From the NCBI GenBank assembly GCA_021779435.1, contig JAJYAR010000016.1, positions 1 to 16,713 on the forward strand: a stretch of DNA of 16,713 nt. The letters run 5' to 3'. Shown in pieces: positions 7,605 through 14,720 of the stretch. A model generated the notes under the pieces. That model had not been told where the DNA came from, did no database searches, and saw nothing but the letters and a program-made list of their open reading frames with translations. A program made the translations under genes and the position numbers. Numbering within the stretch: the stretch's first letter is position 1; each line of letters begins with the position of its first letter. The DNA is from a bacterium. Lineage in GTDB: Bacteria > Verrucomicrobiota > Verrucomicrobiae > JAJYAR01.

Positions 7605-7862
7605 CTATGACGCCGTTGCTCCCGGCAGCGTTGGGCTGCCGTGCCCGGAGGGCGGCTGAGCCGGAGCTGGCGCGAGTGACGCAATCCAGGTCCACGCGCA
7701 AAGGGCGGCGGTGATGACGGCGGCCACGCCGCTCGTCCAGAGCGGCATGACGCGGCCGCCAAGGGTAACCTCAAGATGCATCCAGAGCCGAACCAGATGA
7801 CCGACGCAGATCAGGCCGAAGGCCACGCTTGCAATACGTAGCGGAAGAATACGTGAGTTCAT
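7605..7862 (-). CDS. Small two-helix membrane protein, function unknown
   Basis: 85 residues. Helix 1 spans about 8-28 (LRIASVAFGLICVGHLVRLW) and helix 2 about 41-62 (LWTSGVAAVITAALCAWTWI), separated by a short polar loop with a conserved-looking HLEVTLGG. A Pro/Ala-rich tail follows. No family is recognised with confidence. The ATG at 7862 is supported by AAAGGA six bases upstream (7869-7874 on the plus strand), one of the few good ribosome-binding sites in the window, which is the main reason for calling it real. The frame is open to 8006, but the added residues are Pro/Arg-rich. It lies 140 bp downstream of uvrC and 57 bp upstream of the esterase-like gene, all on the same strand, so it may share a transcript with either. 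Confidence 0.75.
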   Translation of the reverse strand: MNSRILPLRIASVAFGLICVGHLVRLWMHLEVTLGGRVMPLWTSGVAAVITAALCAWTWIASLAPAPAQPPSGHGSPTLPGATAS

Positions 7863-8002
7863 CGAACGTCCTTTCTTTGGGGGGCCCGCTTCATGACGAA
7901 GCAGCGCCGGCGTGCTTGTAGCAACGGGAGGTGTCTGCGGGCGAGCGGGAAAGGCCGGGGGACGAGAGGGTGCGCCCTGATTGCCGCATCGGGCCACGCC
8001 CT

Positions 8003-9562
8003 TCACTCCTTGCCTGGAATACCGTCGTCGATGATCTCCAGCTCCGGCTCGTCGAGACGCGGCTTTGGCGCCGGTTCCGCTGCCGGCGGCTCGCGGCTGA
8101 GAAATTCGTGCAATTCCGCCGCAAGCCTCGGTCCAAAACCGTCGACCTCCGAGATTTCCTCAATCGAGGCGCCGCGAAGGCGCTCGATGCTTCCAAAGTG
8201 CTCCAGCAACGCAGCGCGCCGTTTCGCGCCGAGTCCGGCGACGTCATCCAGGACGCTCTCGCGAATCTTCCGCGAACGCAGGTCGGCGTTGTAGGTGTTG
8301 GCGAAGCGGTGCGCCTCGTCGCGCAGGCGTTGCAGGAGATTCAGCCCGGGATGGCTGAGCGGGAGATTCAACGGCGGGCGTTCGTCGGGGAAAATGATCG
8401 TCTCGTGCTGCTTGGCCAGGCCGATCAGCACCGGCGGGGTCACGCCAATCGCAACGAAAGCCTTGAGAGCCGCGCCTATCTGACCCCTTCCGCCGTCGAT
8501 CACGATCAGATCGGGCATCGGTCTTTGTTCCTCCGCAACACGGCGGTAACGGCGTCCCACCACCTCCTCCATCGCTCGGAAATCGTCGTTGCCGATGAAG
8601 CTCTTGATCTGGAAGCGCCGGTAGTTGTTCTTGTCGGGCCGGCCCTCCGCGAAGTGCACCATCGAGGCGACGACGAACGTCCCCGAGATGTGCGAGATGT
8701 CGAAGCACTCCATCGTGCGCGGCACCTCAGACATCCCGAGCGCGCGTTGCAGGGATTCGAGCGCCTCGTCATCGGCGGTAATTCGCGTCGGATCAGTCCG
8801 CTCGAACCGGCGCGTCTTTCGCAGCGTCTCCTCCAGCGCAAACACCACGTCGCGAAGCTCCGCCGCCTTTTCGAATTCCCTCCGTTCGGCGGCGGCGGTC
8901 ATTTCCGTCCTCAGCGTCTCGAGCCATTCGCGGGACTTGCCCTCGAGGAAGGCGCAGGCGTCCTCCACGCGGCGGCGGTAGGCGTCCTCCGTGACGATGT
9001 TCTCGGTGCCGTACAGCTCCTCGCGGACGTCGTCGTAGAGCCGCCACGTGCCGTCCGGCAGCTGCTGGGGATTTGAGTCGCCGAGCAGGATGCCGTACTG
9101 GCGTCGCATCTGGGCGAGTGTCTTGCGGAGCAGTCCGCTGTGGGCGAACGGACCGAAATACCGCGAGCGGTCGTCCTTGCGCAGCCGGGTCAGCCGGAAG
9201 CGCGGCAGCGCCTCGGCAAGATCGACGCGGACGAGCAGGAAGCGCTTGTCGTCCACGAAGTCCGTGTTGTAGCGCGGACGCCATTGCTTGATGAGCTTGC
9301 CTTCGAGAAGGAGGGCCTCGGGCTCGGATTTCACCTCGATCGTTTCAACATCGGCGATGAGATCGATCAGCGCGCGGATCTTCGGCTGATCGATCGTGGC
9401 GGCGCGTCCACGTTGGAAATACGACGACACGCGCTTCTTCAGGCTGCGGGCCTTGCCCACGTAAATGATCCTGCCAAGCCGGTCCTTCATGAGGTACACG
9501 CCAGGCTTGTCCGGCAGATGGCGGACTTTCTCCTTCAAGGTGATCGGCGCGGATTCATTCAT
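8003..9562 (-). CDS. uvrC: UvrABC excision nuclease subunit C, compact form lacking the cysteine cluster motif
   Basis: Makes both incisions around a DNA lesion in nucleotide excision repair, recruited by UvrB. Domains in order: GIY-YIG nuclease at about 17-100 (GVYLM at 21, YVGKARSLKKRV at 34, EALLLE at 82, YN at 98), making the 3' cut; UVR helix pair that binds UvrB at about 215-250; RNase H-like domain making the 5' cut, with acidic residues D288 in ECFDISH and D356 in VIDGGRGQ, and H418 in DEAHRF; helix-hairpin-helix region at about 437-487. At 519 residues it is ~90 shorter than the E. coli protein. The stretch between GIY-YIG and UVR (150-200) has no cysteine, whereas most UvrCs carry a four-cysteine [4Fe-4S] motif there; only C203 and C286 exist in the whole protein. 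The gene starts 126 bp from divergent cinA. Confidence 0.98.
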   Translation of the reverse strand: MNESAPITLKEKVRHLPDKPGVYLMKDRLGRIIYVGKARSLKKRVSSYFQRGRAATIDQPKIRALIDLIADVETIEVKSEPEALLLEGKLIKQWRPRYNTDFVDDKRFLLVRVDLAEALPRFRLTRLRKDDRSRYFGPFAHSGLLRKTLAQMRRQYGILLGDSNPQQLPDGTWRLYDDVREELYGTENIVTEDAYRRRVEDACAFLEGKSREWLETLRTEMTAAAERREFEKAAELRDVVFALEETLRKTRRFERTDPTRITADDEALESLQRALGMSEVPRTMECFDISHISGTFVVASMVHFAEGRPDKNNYRRFQIKSFIGNDDFRAMEEVVGRRYRRVAEEQRPMPDLIVIDGGRGQIGAALKAFVAIGVTPPVLIGLAKQHETIIFPDERPPLNLPLSHPGLNLLQRLRDEAHRFANTYNADLRSRKIRESVLDDVAGLGAKRRAALLEHFGSIERLRGASIEEISEVDGFGPRLAAELHEFLSREPPAAEPAPKPRLDEPELEIIDDGIPGKE

Positions 9563-9688
9563 CAGGCGAGGACGGCTGCAAAACGGTGGCGGCGAGCATC
9601 GGAATACATTGGGGTTGCGGCAACTGTCACGACGGTACGATCACCGCTGGCGTTTTACCAGATTCGGCCTAATCTCGCGTCTGCAAGT
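9563..9688. promoter_or_regulatory. Divergent uvrC-cinA promoter spacer
   Basis: 126-bp spacer between two divergent starts, so promoters for both should lie here. A perfect small palindrome GTTGC-G-GCAAC is at 9614-9624. Towards uvrC a possible box pair is GTGACA (-35 like, 9624-9629 region) then TATTCC about 18 bases on, a weak match. No strong sigma-70 pair was found towards cinA. The palindrome could be an operator or chance. Confidence 0.3.
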
Positions 9689-11026
9689 ATGGTTTCAGCC
9701 GACAACTCCGACGGGACAGTTCCACGCCGATCCACCTCTCACCTGCGTTACGAGCTCCTCACGCTCGGAGACGAGCTGTTGCTCGGGCTGACACCGAACA
9801 GCCACCTGACATTCATTGGGTCCGAACTCGGGCGGCGCGGTGCGCAGCTGCGTCGGAACGTGACGGTTGCGGATGATGCGGATGTGATAGCGGACGAGTT
9901 TCGTGCGGCGTGGTCGCGCGCCGACGTGGTGATCACCACCGGCGGGCTTGGACCGACCTGCGACGACCGGACCCGCGAGGCGGTGGCCAAGGTGCTCGGA
10001 CAGAAGCTGGTGTTCAGCGCCGAGGTGGAAAAGACGATCGAGGAGCGGTTCGCAAAGTTCGGATGGCGGATAACGCCGAATAATCTCAAGCAGGCGTATG
10101 TTTTCGAACGCGGCGAGGTGCTTCCGAATGCAAACGGCACGGCGCCGGGCCTGTGGGTCGAGCAGGATGGCAGGATTCTGGTGATGCTGCCCGGGCCACC
10201 CAACGAGCTGCATCCGATGTTCCTGGACCAGGTGGTGCCGAGGCTTTCGGAGCGTCATCTCCTGCAACGCCGCGAGTCTTACATCCAGTTGCGGACGGCC
10301 GGCGTTGGCGAGTCGGCGCTCGAGACCAAGCTCCAACCCATTTTCGAACGCGTCGGAGACAAGTTGAGCGTGGCGTATTGCGCGCACCTGGGGGCGGTCG
10401 ACTGCCGGCTGAGCGCGTCTAACGGTGAGCTGGCGTTTGCCGATATTGAGGCGATCGCCGCCGAGTGCGCGACGACCTTGGGAGACGATTTTATCTGTTA
10501 CGGGCAGGATTCACTCGCGCGAGTCTGCGCCGAACTCCTTCGTGCGCAGGAGAAGAAACTTGCGGTCGTGGAGACTGCGACGGGCGGGTTGCTTTCGAAC
10601 GCCTTCAGCGAGCTGTGCGGAGCCTGCAAATTCTTCGCCGGCGGCGTGGTCTGCTGCTCCAACGACGCGAAGATGCAGCTGCTCGACGTGCCCGAATGCC
10701 TGCTGGTGCAGCATGGTGCCGTAAGTGACGAAGTGGCCGTCGCGATGGCGACAGGTGCCGCCGAAACGCTCGGCGCCGACTACGCGCTGGCCGTGACGGG
10801 CTACACCGGCGCGGCGACCGGCGTCGGTGCGAACGCCGCCGGCTCGGTCATCATCGCCCTGTTCTCGCCGGCCGGCGTCTGGTCGAAGAAATTGACCGCA
10901 CCGGGACCGCGGGCCACCATGAAGGCGCGCGCGGTCAACGCCGCCCTTGACTGGCTTCGCCGCGAGCTCCTGCGGGCCCGGCGCGGCGTCGTGGTCGAGA
11001 CGCGGCGTTTCGGCGTGATGCAGTAG
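9689..11026 (+). CDS. cinA: CinA-family protein: pyrophosphatase-like domain plus altered nicotinamide-nucleotide amidase domain
   Basis: 445-residue two-domain protein. Residues about 20-190 are the COG1058/MoaB-like domain (YELLTLGDELLLG, TTGGLGPTCDDRT at 83-95, PGPPNELHP at 168-176), associated with ADP-ribose or NAD-related pyrophosphatase activity. Residues about 275-430 are the PncC-like domain that in relatives deamidates NMN for NAD salvage (LAVVETATGG, NDAKMQLLDVP, HGAVSDEVA, ALAVTG). The amidase nucleophile motif ESCTGG reads ETATGG (295-300): serine is replaced by Thr296. The usual TGxxGPxGG loop reads TGYTGAATG (369-377), lacking the proline, while the lysine of NDAK (328) is kept. 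Activity of this half is therefore doubtful. The frame is open far upstream antisense to uvrC, but the ATG at 9689 gives a family-like N-terminus with a modest extra ~20 residues. It is divergent from uvrC and followed by a hairpin-rich spacer. Confidence 0.94.
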   Translation: MVSADNSDGTVPRRSTSHLRYELLTLGDELLLGLTPNSHLTFIGSELGRRGAQLRRNVTVADDADVIADEFRAAWSRADVVITTGGLGPTCDDRTREAVAKVLGQKLVFSAEVEKTIEERFAKFGWRITPNNLKQAYVFERGEVLPNANGTAPGLWVEQDGRILVMLPGPPNELHPMFLDQVVPRLSERHLLQRRESYIQLRTAGVGESALETKLQPIFERVGDKLSVAYCAHLGAVDCRLSASNGELAFADIEAIAAECATTLGDDFICYGQDSLARVCAELLRAQEKKLAVVETATGGLLSNAFSELCGACKFFAGGVVCCSNDAKMQLLDVPECLLVQHGAVSDEVAVAMATGAAETLGADYALAVTGYTGAATGVGANAAGSVIIALFSPAGVWSKKLTAPGPRATMKARAVNAALDWLRRELLRARRGVVVETRRFGVMQ

Positions 11027-11078
11027 CCGCCGTTTGTTGCGCAAAAGGGGCTGACACACACATGGTCGCGCTCGAAGT

Positions 11079-11103
11079 GGCGCCGTGTCATCGACATGGC
11101 ACC
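11079..11103. terminator. Imperfect hairpin downstream of cinA
   Basis: Arms GGCGCCGTGTC and GACATGGCACC pair at 9 of 11 positions around the loop ATC, 53 bp after the cinA stop. No T-tract follows, so it is a candidate terminator or RNA 3'-end stabiliser rather than a standard terminator. It is the first of four hairpins in this spacer. Confidence 0.35.
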
Positions 11104-11120
11104 GTTGGCATAGAGGTGCG

Positions 11121-11143
11121 CGTGTAACCCAATAGGTTACACG
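11121..11143. repeat. GTGTAACC palindrome, copy 1
   Basis: Perfect 9-bp arms CGTGTAACC / GGTTACACG around the centre CAATA. It is one of three copies in the window; copies at 11176 and 11996 have identical arms. It lies in the convergent spacer between cinA and the histidine phosphatase gene. Spread, identity of arms and between-gene placement suggest a dispersed REP-like element or a shared protein-binding site. Confidence 0.9.
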
Positions 11144-11153
11144 ACAGAGGGCC

Positions 11154-11168
11154 GCCCCCGAGGGGGGC
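11154..11168. repeat. GC hairpin between the two palindrome copies
   Basis: GCCCCC-GAG-GGGGGC, a perfect 6-bp stem between palindrome copies 1 and 2. Palindrome-hairpin-palindrome is a layout reminiscent of BIME clusters of REP elements, although these sequences are not the enterobacterial REP. Confidence 0.6.
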
Positions 11169-11175
11169 AAGGCAT

Positions 11176-11198
11176 CGTGTAACCTATTAGGTTACACG
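11176..11198. repeat. GTGTAACC palindrome, copy 2
   Basis: Same 9-bp arms as copy 1 with centre TATTA. Start-to-start distance to copy 1 is 55 bp. It ends 31 bp before the stop codon of the minus-strand histidine phosphatase gene. Confidence 0.9.
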
Positions 11199-11229
11199 GC
11201 AGGCGAACCGGCGGTGCCGTTCCCGTGCG

Positions 11230-11892
11230 TCAGACGTTCGCCGTGACGGCGCGATTTCCACAGATGGCGCGTACTCCGTTCGCGACGGGAGTGAACGCGA
11301 TGCCATCCAGAAAATCCAACCACCCGGCCTCCTCGTGCCTCACTCCGCAGACCAGCTCGCGAAGCACGATGATGTTCCAGTCGTGCGAGACGTGCAGATC
11401 GAGCCGGCGGGCCCGCGTGCACGGCTCGCGCAGCCTGCCCGCCACGTAGGCGAGCTTCCGGTCGGCAAGCTCCCGGGCTGCACGAATCACCGAGGGCGAC
11501 ACCTTCTCGGTAAACCAGAGGCGGACGAAGTGTTCGCCGTGCTCCACGGTGAGCCGTCCGGCCTCCTTGAAGTCGAGGATGTAGTCGATGCCGAGGGCGT
11601 CCTCGGGGCCGACAAGTTCAACTCCCAGGCCTGCTGCGGCCGCGCCGCGCGCCAGGCATTCCGCGGTCTGCCGGCAGCGCTTCACCGGGCTGTGAAAGAG
11701 CCGCACGTAGTCGAAGCCGGAGAGCTGCCGCCCGAATTCCTCGGCGGACAAGGCGCCGGCGGGAGTGATTTCGGCCGCTGCCGGATCGGCTATGTCCGTG
11801 ATCGGGAACCGCTCCGCGTGACGCAGGAACGCAGCGGCGGGAGCGCCGCTGGGGAGCGAGCGAAGGACGTCGAGCAAAGGGAATCCGTTCAT
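11230..11892 (-). CDS. Histidine phosphatase superfamily protein
   Basis: 220-residue phosphatase of the phosphoglycerate mutase-like fold, in which a histidine carries the phosphate during hydrolysis. The catalytic block FLRHAERFPITD (22-33) is the RHG-type motif with nucleophile His25. The second arginine region is HSPVKRCRQTAE (67-78), and the second histidine is in LHVSHDWN (His170). No signal peptide or membrane helix, so probably cytosolic. Substrate unknown; the RHAER form with a following aspartate is seen in phosphatases of small phosphorylated compounds, but this does not fix the substrate. The start is uncertain: a GTG at 11961 would add 23 residues, and neither site has a good ribosome-binding sequence; I prefer the ATG at 11892 because the catalytic motif usually lies near the N-terminus. 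The gene lies between palindrome copies 2 and 3. Confidence 0.87.
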   Translation of the reverse strand: MNGFPLLDVLRSLPSGAPAAAFLRHAERFPITDIADPAAAEITPAGALSAEEFGRQLSGFDYVRLFHSPVKRCRQTAECLARGAAAAGLGVELVGPEDALGIDYILDFKEAGRLTVEHGEHFVRLWFTEKVSPSVIRAARELADRKLAYVAGRLREPCTRARRLDLHVSHDWNIIVLRELVCGVRHEEAGWLDFLDGIAFTPVANGVRAICGNRAVTANV

Positions 11893-11991
11893 GTGCAATC
11901 GCAGATCCAACCCCGTCGCGAACGGCGTGTCACGAAAACGAAGCAGCCCAAATGCCGCCACGCCCTGCGATGGAGCCTCCCGAGCACCCTG

Positions 11992-12022
11992 CCATCGTGT
12001 AACCCAATAGGTTACACGATGG
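11992..12022. repeat. GTGTAACC palindrome, copy 3 (extended)
   Basis: Perfect 13-bp arms CCATCGTGTAACC / GGTTACACGATGG around CAATA, containing the same 9-bp arms as copies 1 and 2. It lies in the 94-163-bp spacer between the phosphatase start and the end of the flavoprotein gene, 34 bp past that gene's stop on the minus strand. The long perfect stem could also act as a transcript 3'-end hairpin; no T-tract follows. Confidence 0.9.
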
Positions 12023-12055
12023 TTGGTTCGGTGCCGCGCGGGGGCGGGCTAGGCG

Positions 12056-13927
12056 TTAGTTTTCCGCGGAGTGCAGGCCGCCGGCGCCGGCGCGGAACTC
12101 GATGTTGCCGCGATCGGGCAGTGTCGGATGCGGCTGCGAGCAGTTCCAGAGACACGCGCCGCAATGCACGCACTTCTCGCGGTCGAAGGCCGGGACACCG
12201 TTCGGTCCCGGCGTGATCGCCTGGCCTGAGCACGCCTCGATGCAGACTTTCACGCCGCATCTCACGCACATGGCTTCGTCGACGAAGACAACGTGATCCG
12301 CGTAGCCGGGAGGAGCCTGAACCTTGCCGCCCATCAGCAGCGCGTCCTGATGCGAAATGAGCAGCTTCCCATCCAGTGGAATCGCCGGCCAGCCGACACT
12401 GTCCATCAACACGTCGCGCAGGCTGATGCCCTTCGCCGCGCACTGGTCGCGGAGCTCCGCCAGCTCGGCCTCGGGAATCCGTCCACGATAGTACGCTTCG
12501 AGCGACGGAATCCGCGCGTGCGGCGGCTTTGGCTTGCCGGGCATGTTCAGCCGGCCGCCGGTGAGGCCGGTCATGCCCATGCCGAGAAGCCCGCTGACAA
12601 CGCCACGCGTGAAGCCATCCCGCGCCTTCTCGGCGACGCGTCCTTCCTTTTCGACCCAGCTCGCGCGTCGGCGCGCCACGTAGGCCTGCTCGAGGTTTTC
12701 CTTGGTGAACGGTTTGCCCGCCTTCAACAACTCGACGACACCCTCGGCGAGCAGCGTGCCCGTCGCCCAGGCTTCGTCGACGCCGGAGCCGGTGAGGACG
12801 TTGGTGCTGCCGGAGCCTTCGCCGATGCGAACGTAGCCGTCGCCCGCGAGGTGCGGCTCGCCGCGGAGTCCGGATTCCTGGAGCGATTTCGCGCCCCATG
12901 ACCGCAGCGTGCCTCCTTCGAGGTAACGCCAGAGGTACGGGTGCATCATCCAGTGCTGGAGATACCGGTACGCGGTGCGGACAGGACAATCGAACCACGA
13001 CGGCACGAAAATGCCCAGCGAGGCGATCCGGCCCGGGTGCACATACATGAAGCCGAAGATTTCCGGCTCGGGATAACCGAACGTGTGGAAAACGGTTCCT
13101 GGCTCGAGGTCGACGTTCGGCGGCAGGTCGACAACCGCCTTCATTCCGACAGCCCACTCGTGCTGGTGATGGCCTTCAGGCAGGCCGAACTTCTCGTCGA
13201 GCTGGCGTCCGATCGGTCCGACCGGTCCGTCGCCAACGACCGTCAACGCCGCGTGGATATCCATGCCCGGCATGAAGCCATCGGCCGGATTGCCCTTCTT
13301 GTCGGTGCCCTGGTCAATGAGCCGCACGCCGACGACCTTGCCGTCCTGGACGAGGGGACTCGCCACCGGCGTCGAGGGCCAGAGCTGGACGACGCCGGAG
13401 CCCATGACCTGGCCGCCGACCCACTGCATGAACTGGCCCATCGAGAGGACGAGTCCGTCGTGCTTTTGGAGAAACGCAGGCGTCCACGGCAGGTTGAGCG
13501 CGTGGTTCTCGTACGGCAGCGCCCATTTGCCGGCGCGGATAAGCGTGTCCGCGAGCCGAAGCGTGGCGGAGCGGCGGCTGGCGCCGACCGGATCGAGCAG
13601 ATATGCGATCTTCTCGGCCTTCACCGGCGCCCCCATCGGAATCTGTGCAGGGTCCAGCTGCGGGAAGGATGCCTTGATGCTGCGTCCCGGCGTGACGACG
13701 CCCGAAACGCCAAACCCCGGATCGTCCGCGCGTTCGTAACAGATCACCTGGGGCGGCATGCCCGGCGCCGCGGCACTTTCGATCGCCGGCGAGCCGTCCT
13801 CCTTGACGAGCTGACGTGACAACGTCGTGAGAAACCCGCCCATGGCAGGACCAAAACCGACGCAGACGATATCGACCGCCATCGACTGCCGTTCGGGAGC
13901 GATGACCTCGGGAGTTTGTTCAGACAT
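12056..13927 (-). CDS. ETF-quinone oxidoreductase-like FAD protein with C-terminal ferredoxin domain
   Basis: 623-residue flavoprotein. The N-terminal FAD site is VDIVCVGFGPAMGGFLTTLS (about 17-36). A second conserved region GDGYVRIGEGSGSTNVLTGSG precedes a helical part, and the end carries cysteines at 554, 557, 562, 566 and 586, 589, 592, 596 (CVRCGVKVCIEACSG and CVHCGACLWNCS). The final NIEFRAGAGGLHSAEN resembles the ETF-QO C-terminus. ETF-QO passes electrons from electron-transfer flavoprotein to quinone at the membrane. Canonical ETF-QO binds one [4Fe-4S] cluster; eight cysteines here suggest two. The first residues come from an ATG at 13927; a TTG at 13933 would add two. It is on the same strand as the upstream acyl-CoA dehydrogenase, a likely electron donor through ETF. 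It could instead be a related geranylgeranyl-reductase-type or other flavin oxidoreductase. Confidence 0.9.
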   Translation of the reverse strand: MSEQTPEVIAPERQSMAVDIVCVGFGPAMGGFLTTLSRQLVKEDGSPAIESAAAPGMPPQVICYERADDPGFGVSGVVTPGRSIKASFPQLDPAQIPMGAPVKAEKIAYLLDPVGASRRSATLRLADTLIRAGKWALPYENHALNLPWTPAFLQKHDGLVLSMGQFMQWVGGQVMGSGVVQLWPSTPVASPLVQDGKVVGVRLIDQGTDKKGNPADGFMPGMDIHAALTVVGDGPVGPIGRQLDEKFGLPEGHHQHEWAVGMKAVVDLPPNVDLEPGTVFHTFGYPEPEIFGFMYVHPGRIASLGIFVPSWFDCPVRTAYRYLQHWMMHPYLWRYLEGGTLRSWGAKSLQESGLRGEPHLAGDGYVRIGEGSGSTNVLTGSGVDEAWATGTLLAEGVVELLKAGKPFTKENLEQAYVARRRASWVEKEGRVAEKARDGFTRGVVSGLLGMGMTGLTGGRLNMPGKPKPPHARIPSLEAYYRGRIPEAELAELRDQCAAKGISLRDVLMDSVGWPAIPLDGKLLISHQDALLMGGKVQAPPGYADHVVFVDEAMCVRCGVKVCIEACSGQAITPGPNGVPAFDREKCVHCGACLWNCSQPHPTLPDRGNIEFRAGAGGLHSAEN

Positions 13928-14006
13928 GTTCAACGAAGAGGGTTGGATACAAAACGGTGCTCACGCAATCGCGCGAACAGATGGCGAAAGCCGGCACCCA
14001 AAAAAG

Positions 14007-14130
14007 GCTCACGCAAAGGCGCAAAGCCGCAAAGAAGACCAAGTTCCAGCACCGCGTCAGAATGCCCCAACGCTAGCGCCGAGCTATCATGCGAAAGGTA
14101 TTCTTTGCGGCTTTGCGCCTTCGCGTGAGC
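14007..14130. repeat. Long inverted repeat of the cassette-associated repeat family
   Basis: Arms 14007-14040 and 14097-14130 are reverse complements with 2 mismatches in 34 bp, separated by 56 bases. The motif is GCTCACGCAAAGGCGCAAAG on one side and its complement on the other. The right arm is also the left arm of direct-repeat copy A. The spacer inside encodes nothing recognisable. With copy A it fills most of the 334-bp gap between the flavoprotein start and the GxxExxY gene. Confidence 0.85.
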
Positions 14131-14208
14131 TCCTGCCTTGGGGATTGGGATCGCAGCATCAGAACCAAACCATGGCTCACGCAAAGGCGACAAGGCGCGA
14201 AGAATACC
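14097..14208. repeat. Cassette-flanking repeat, copy A
   Basis: 112-bp element whose ends are inverted repeats: 14097-14130 pairs with 14175-14208 at 29 of 34 positions, each arm ending with GGTATTC or its complement. Its core (14112-14208) is a direct repeat of 14721-14817, about 86 of 97 positions identical by my count. It ends 53 bp from the stop of the GxxExxY gene. A further half-arm (CTTTGCGACCTTTCGTGAG) is at about 14214-14232. Confidence 0.88.
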
Positions 14209-14261
14209 GCGATGCTTTGCGACCTTTCGTGAGACTGCTTCGGGCGAGCGGGGCATCGGTG

Positions 14262-14663
14262 TCATGCCGTTGACTCAGGGAGTCCGTTCACAACGCGGGA
14301 GATGCCATCCCTGATATATGCCTCGCCAAAGTTGATCAGCAGGCCGAGCCGCTTGTCCGCGAGCCGGAGGTACGTGAGCAGCTGTTTCTTGTGAACAGCC
14401 GCGACGGATTCCACGGACTTCAGCTCAATGATCACTTTGTCGCTGACGAGCAGGTCGGCTCGGAACCCAGTGTCAAATTTCAGTCCGTCGTACTCGATCG
14501 GAACGGCGAGCTGTCGTGAGGTCGCCAGCCCCCGTTTCTTCAGCTCGTACTCCAGAACGACTTCGTAGACCGATTCCAACAGCCCAGGCCCGAGCTGCTG
14601 ATGAACGCGAAACGCCGCATCAACGATGTGTCGCGCAATCTCGTTCTCGGTTGAGTTATTCAT
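14262..14663 (-). CDS. GxxExxY protein, PD-(D/E)XK nuclease-like
   Basis: 133-residue member of the GxxExxY family (PDDEXK_3). The name motif is GPGLLESVYE, with Gly27, Glu30 and Tyr33 preceded by HQQLGPG. The nuclease-like core is FRADLLVSDKVIIELKSVE, with Asp70, Glu80 and Lys82 in D...ExK arrangement, followed by HKKQLLTYLR where a conserved Gln-x-x-x-Tyr lies. The protein is predicted to be small and cytosolic; biochemical function of the family is not established to my knowledge. The gene is framed by direct repeats 53 bp after its stop and 57 bp before its start, which is almost symmetrical. It interrupts the spacing between two likely partner genes (dehydrogenase and ETF-QO-like). No good ribosome-binding site is seen. 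Length is normal for the family, so it looks intact. Confidence 0.96.
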   Translation of the reverse strand: MNNSTENEIARHIVDAAFRVHQQLGPGLLESVYEVVLEYELKKRGLATSRQLAVPIEYDGLKFDTGFRADLLVSDKVIIELKSVESVAAVHKKQLLTYLRLADKRLGLLINFGEAYIRDGISRVVNGLPESTA

Positions 14664-14720
14664 CCGCTGCCGAATTCAACACCTCGGCAAGAACACCAAG
14701 TGGAAATCCCGCGCGTCTTT

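Noticed and set aside
7890..7904. Stem GCTTC / GAAGC downstream of uvrC as a terminator
   Set aside because: Only 5 bp and not followed by T residues in the direction of uvrC transcription.
7931..9076. 381-codon plus-strand ORF opposite uvrC
   Set aside because: Antisense shadow; uvrC carries all conserved motifs on the other strand.
11121..12022. Palindrome copies 2 and 3 as terminal inverted repeats of a small transposon carrying the phosphatase gene
   Set aside because: Each copy is itself palindromic, no target duplication is visible, and a third copy lies outside the pair; a dispersed palindrome family explains it better.
12293..13819. Two long plus-strand ORFs (202 and 292 codons) opposite the flavoprotein
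   Set aside because: Arg/His/Glu-rich shadow translations without motifs; the minus-strand frame has FAD and iron-sulfur motifs.
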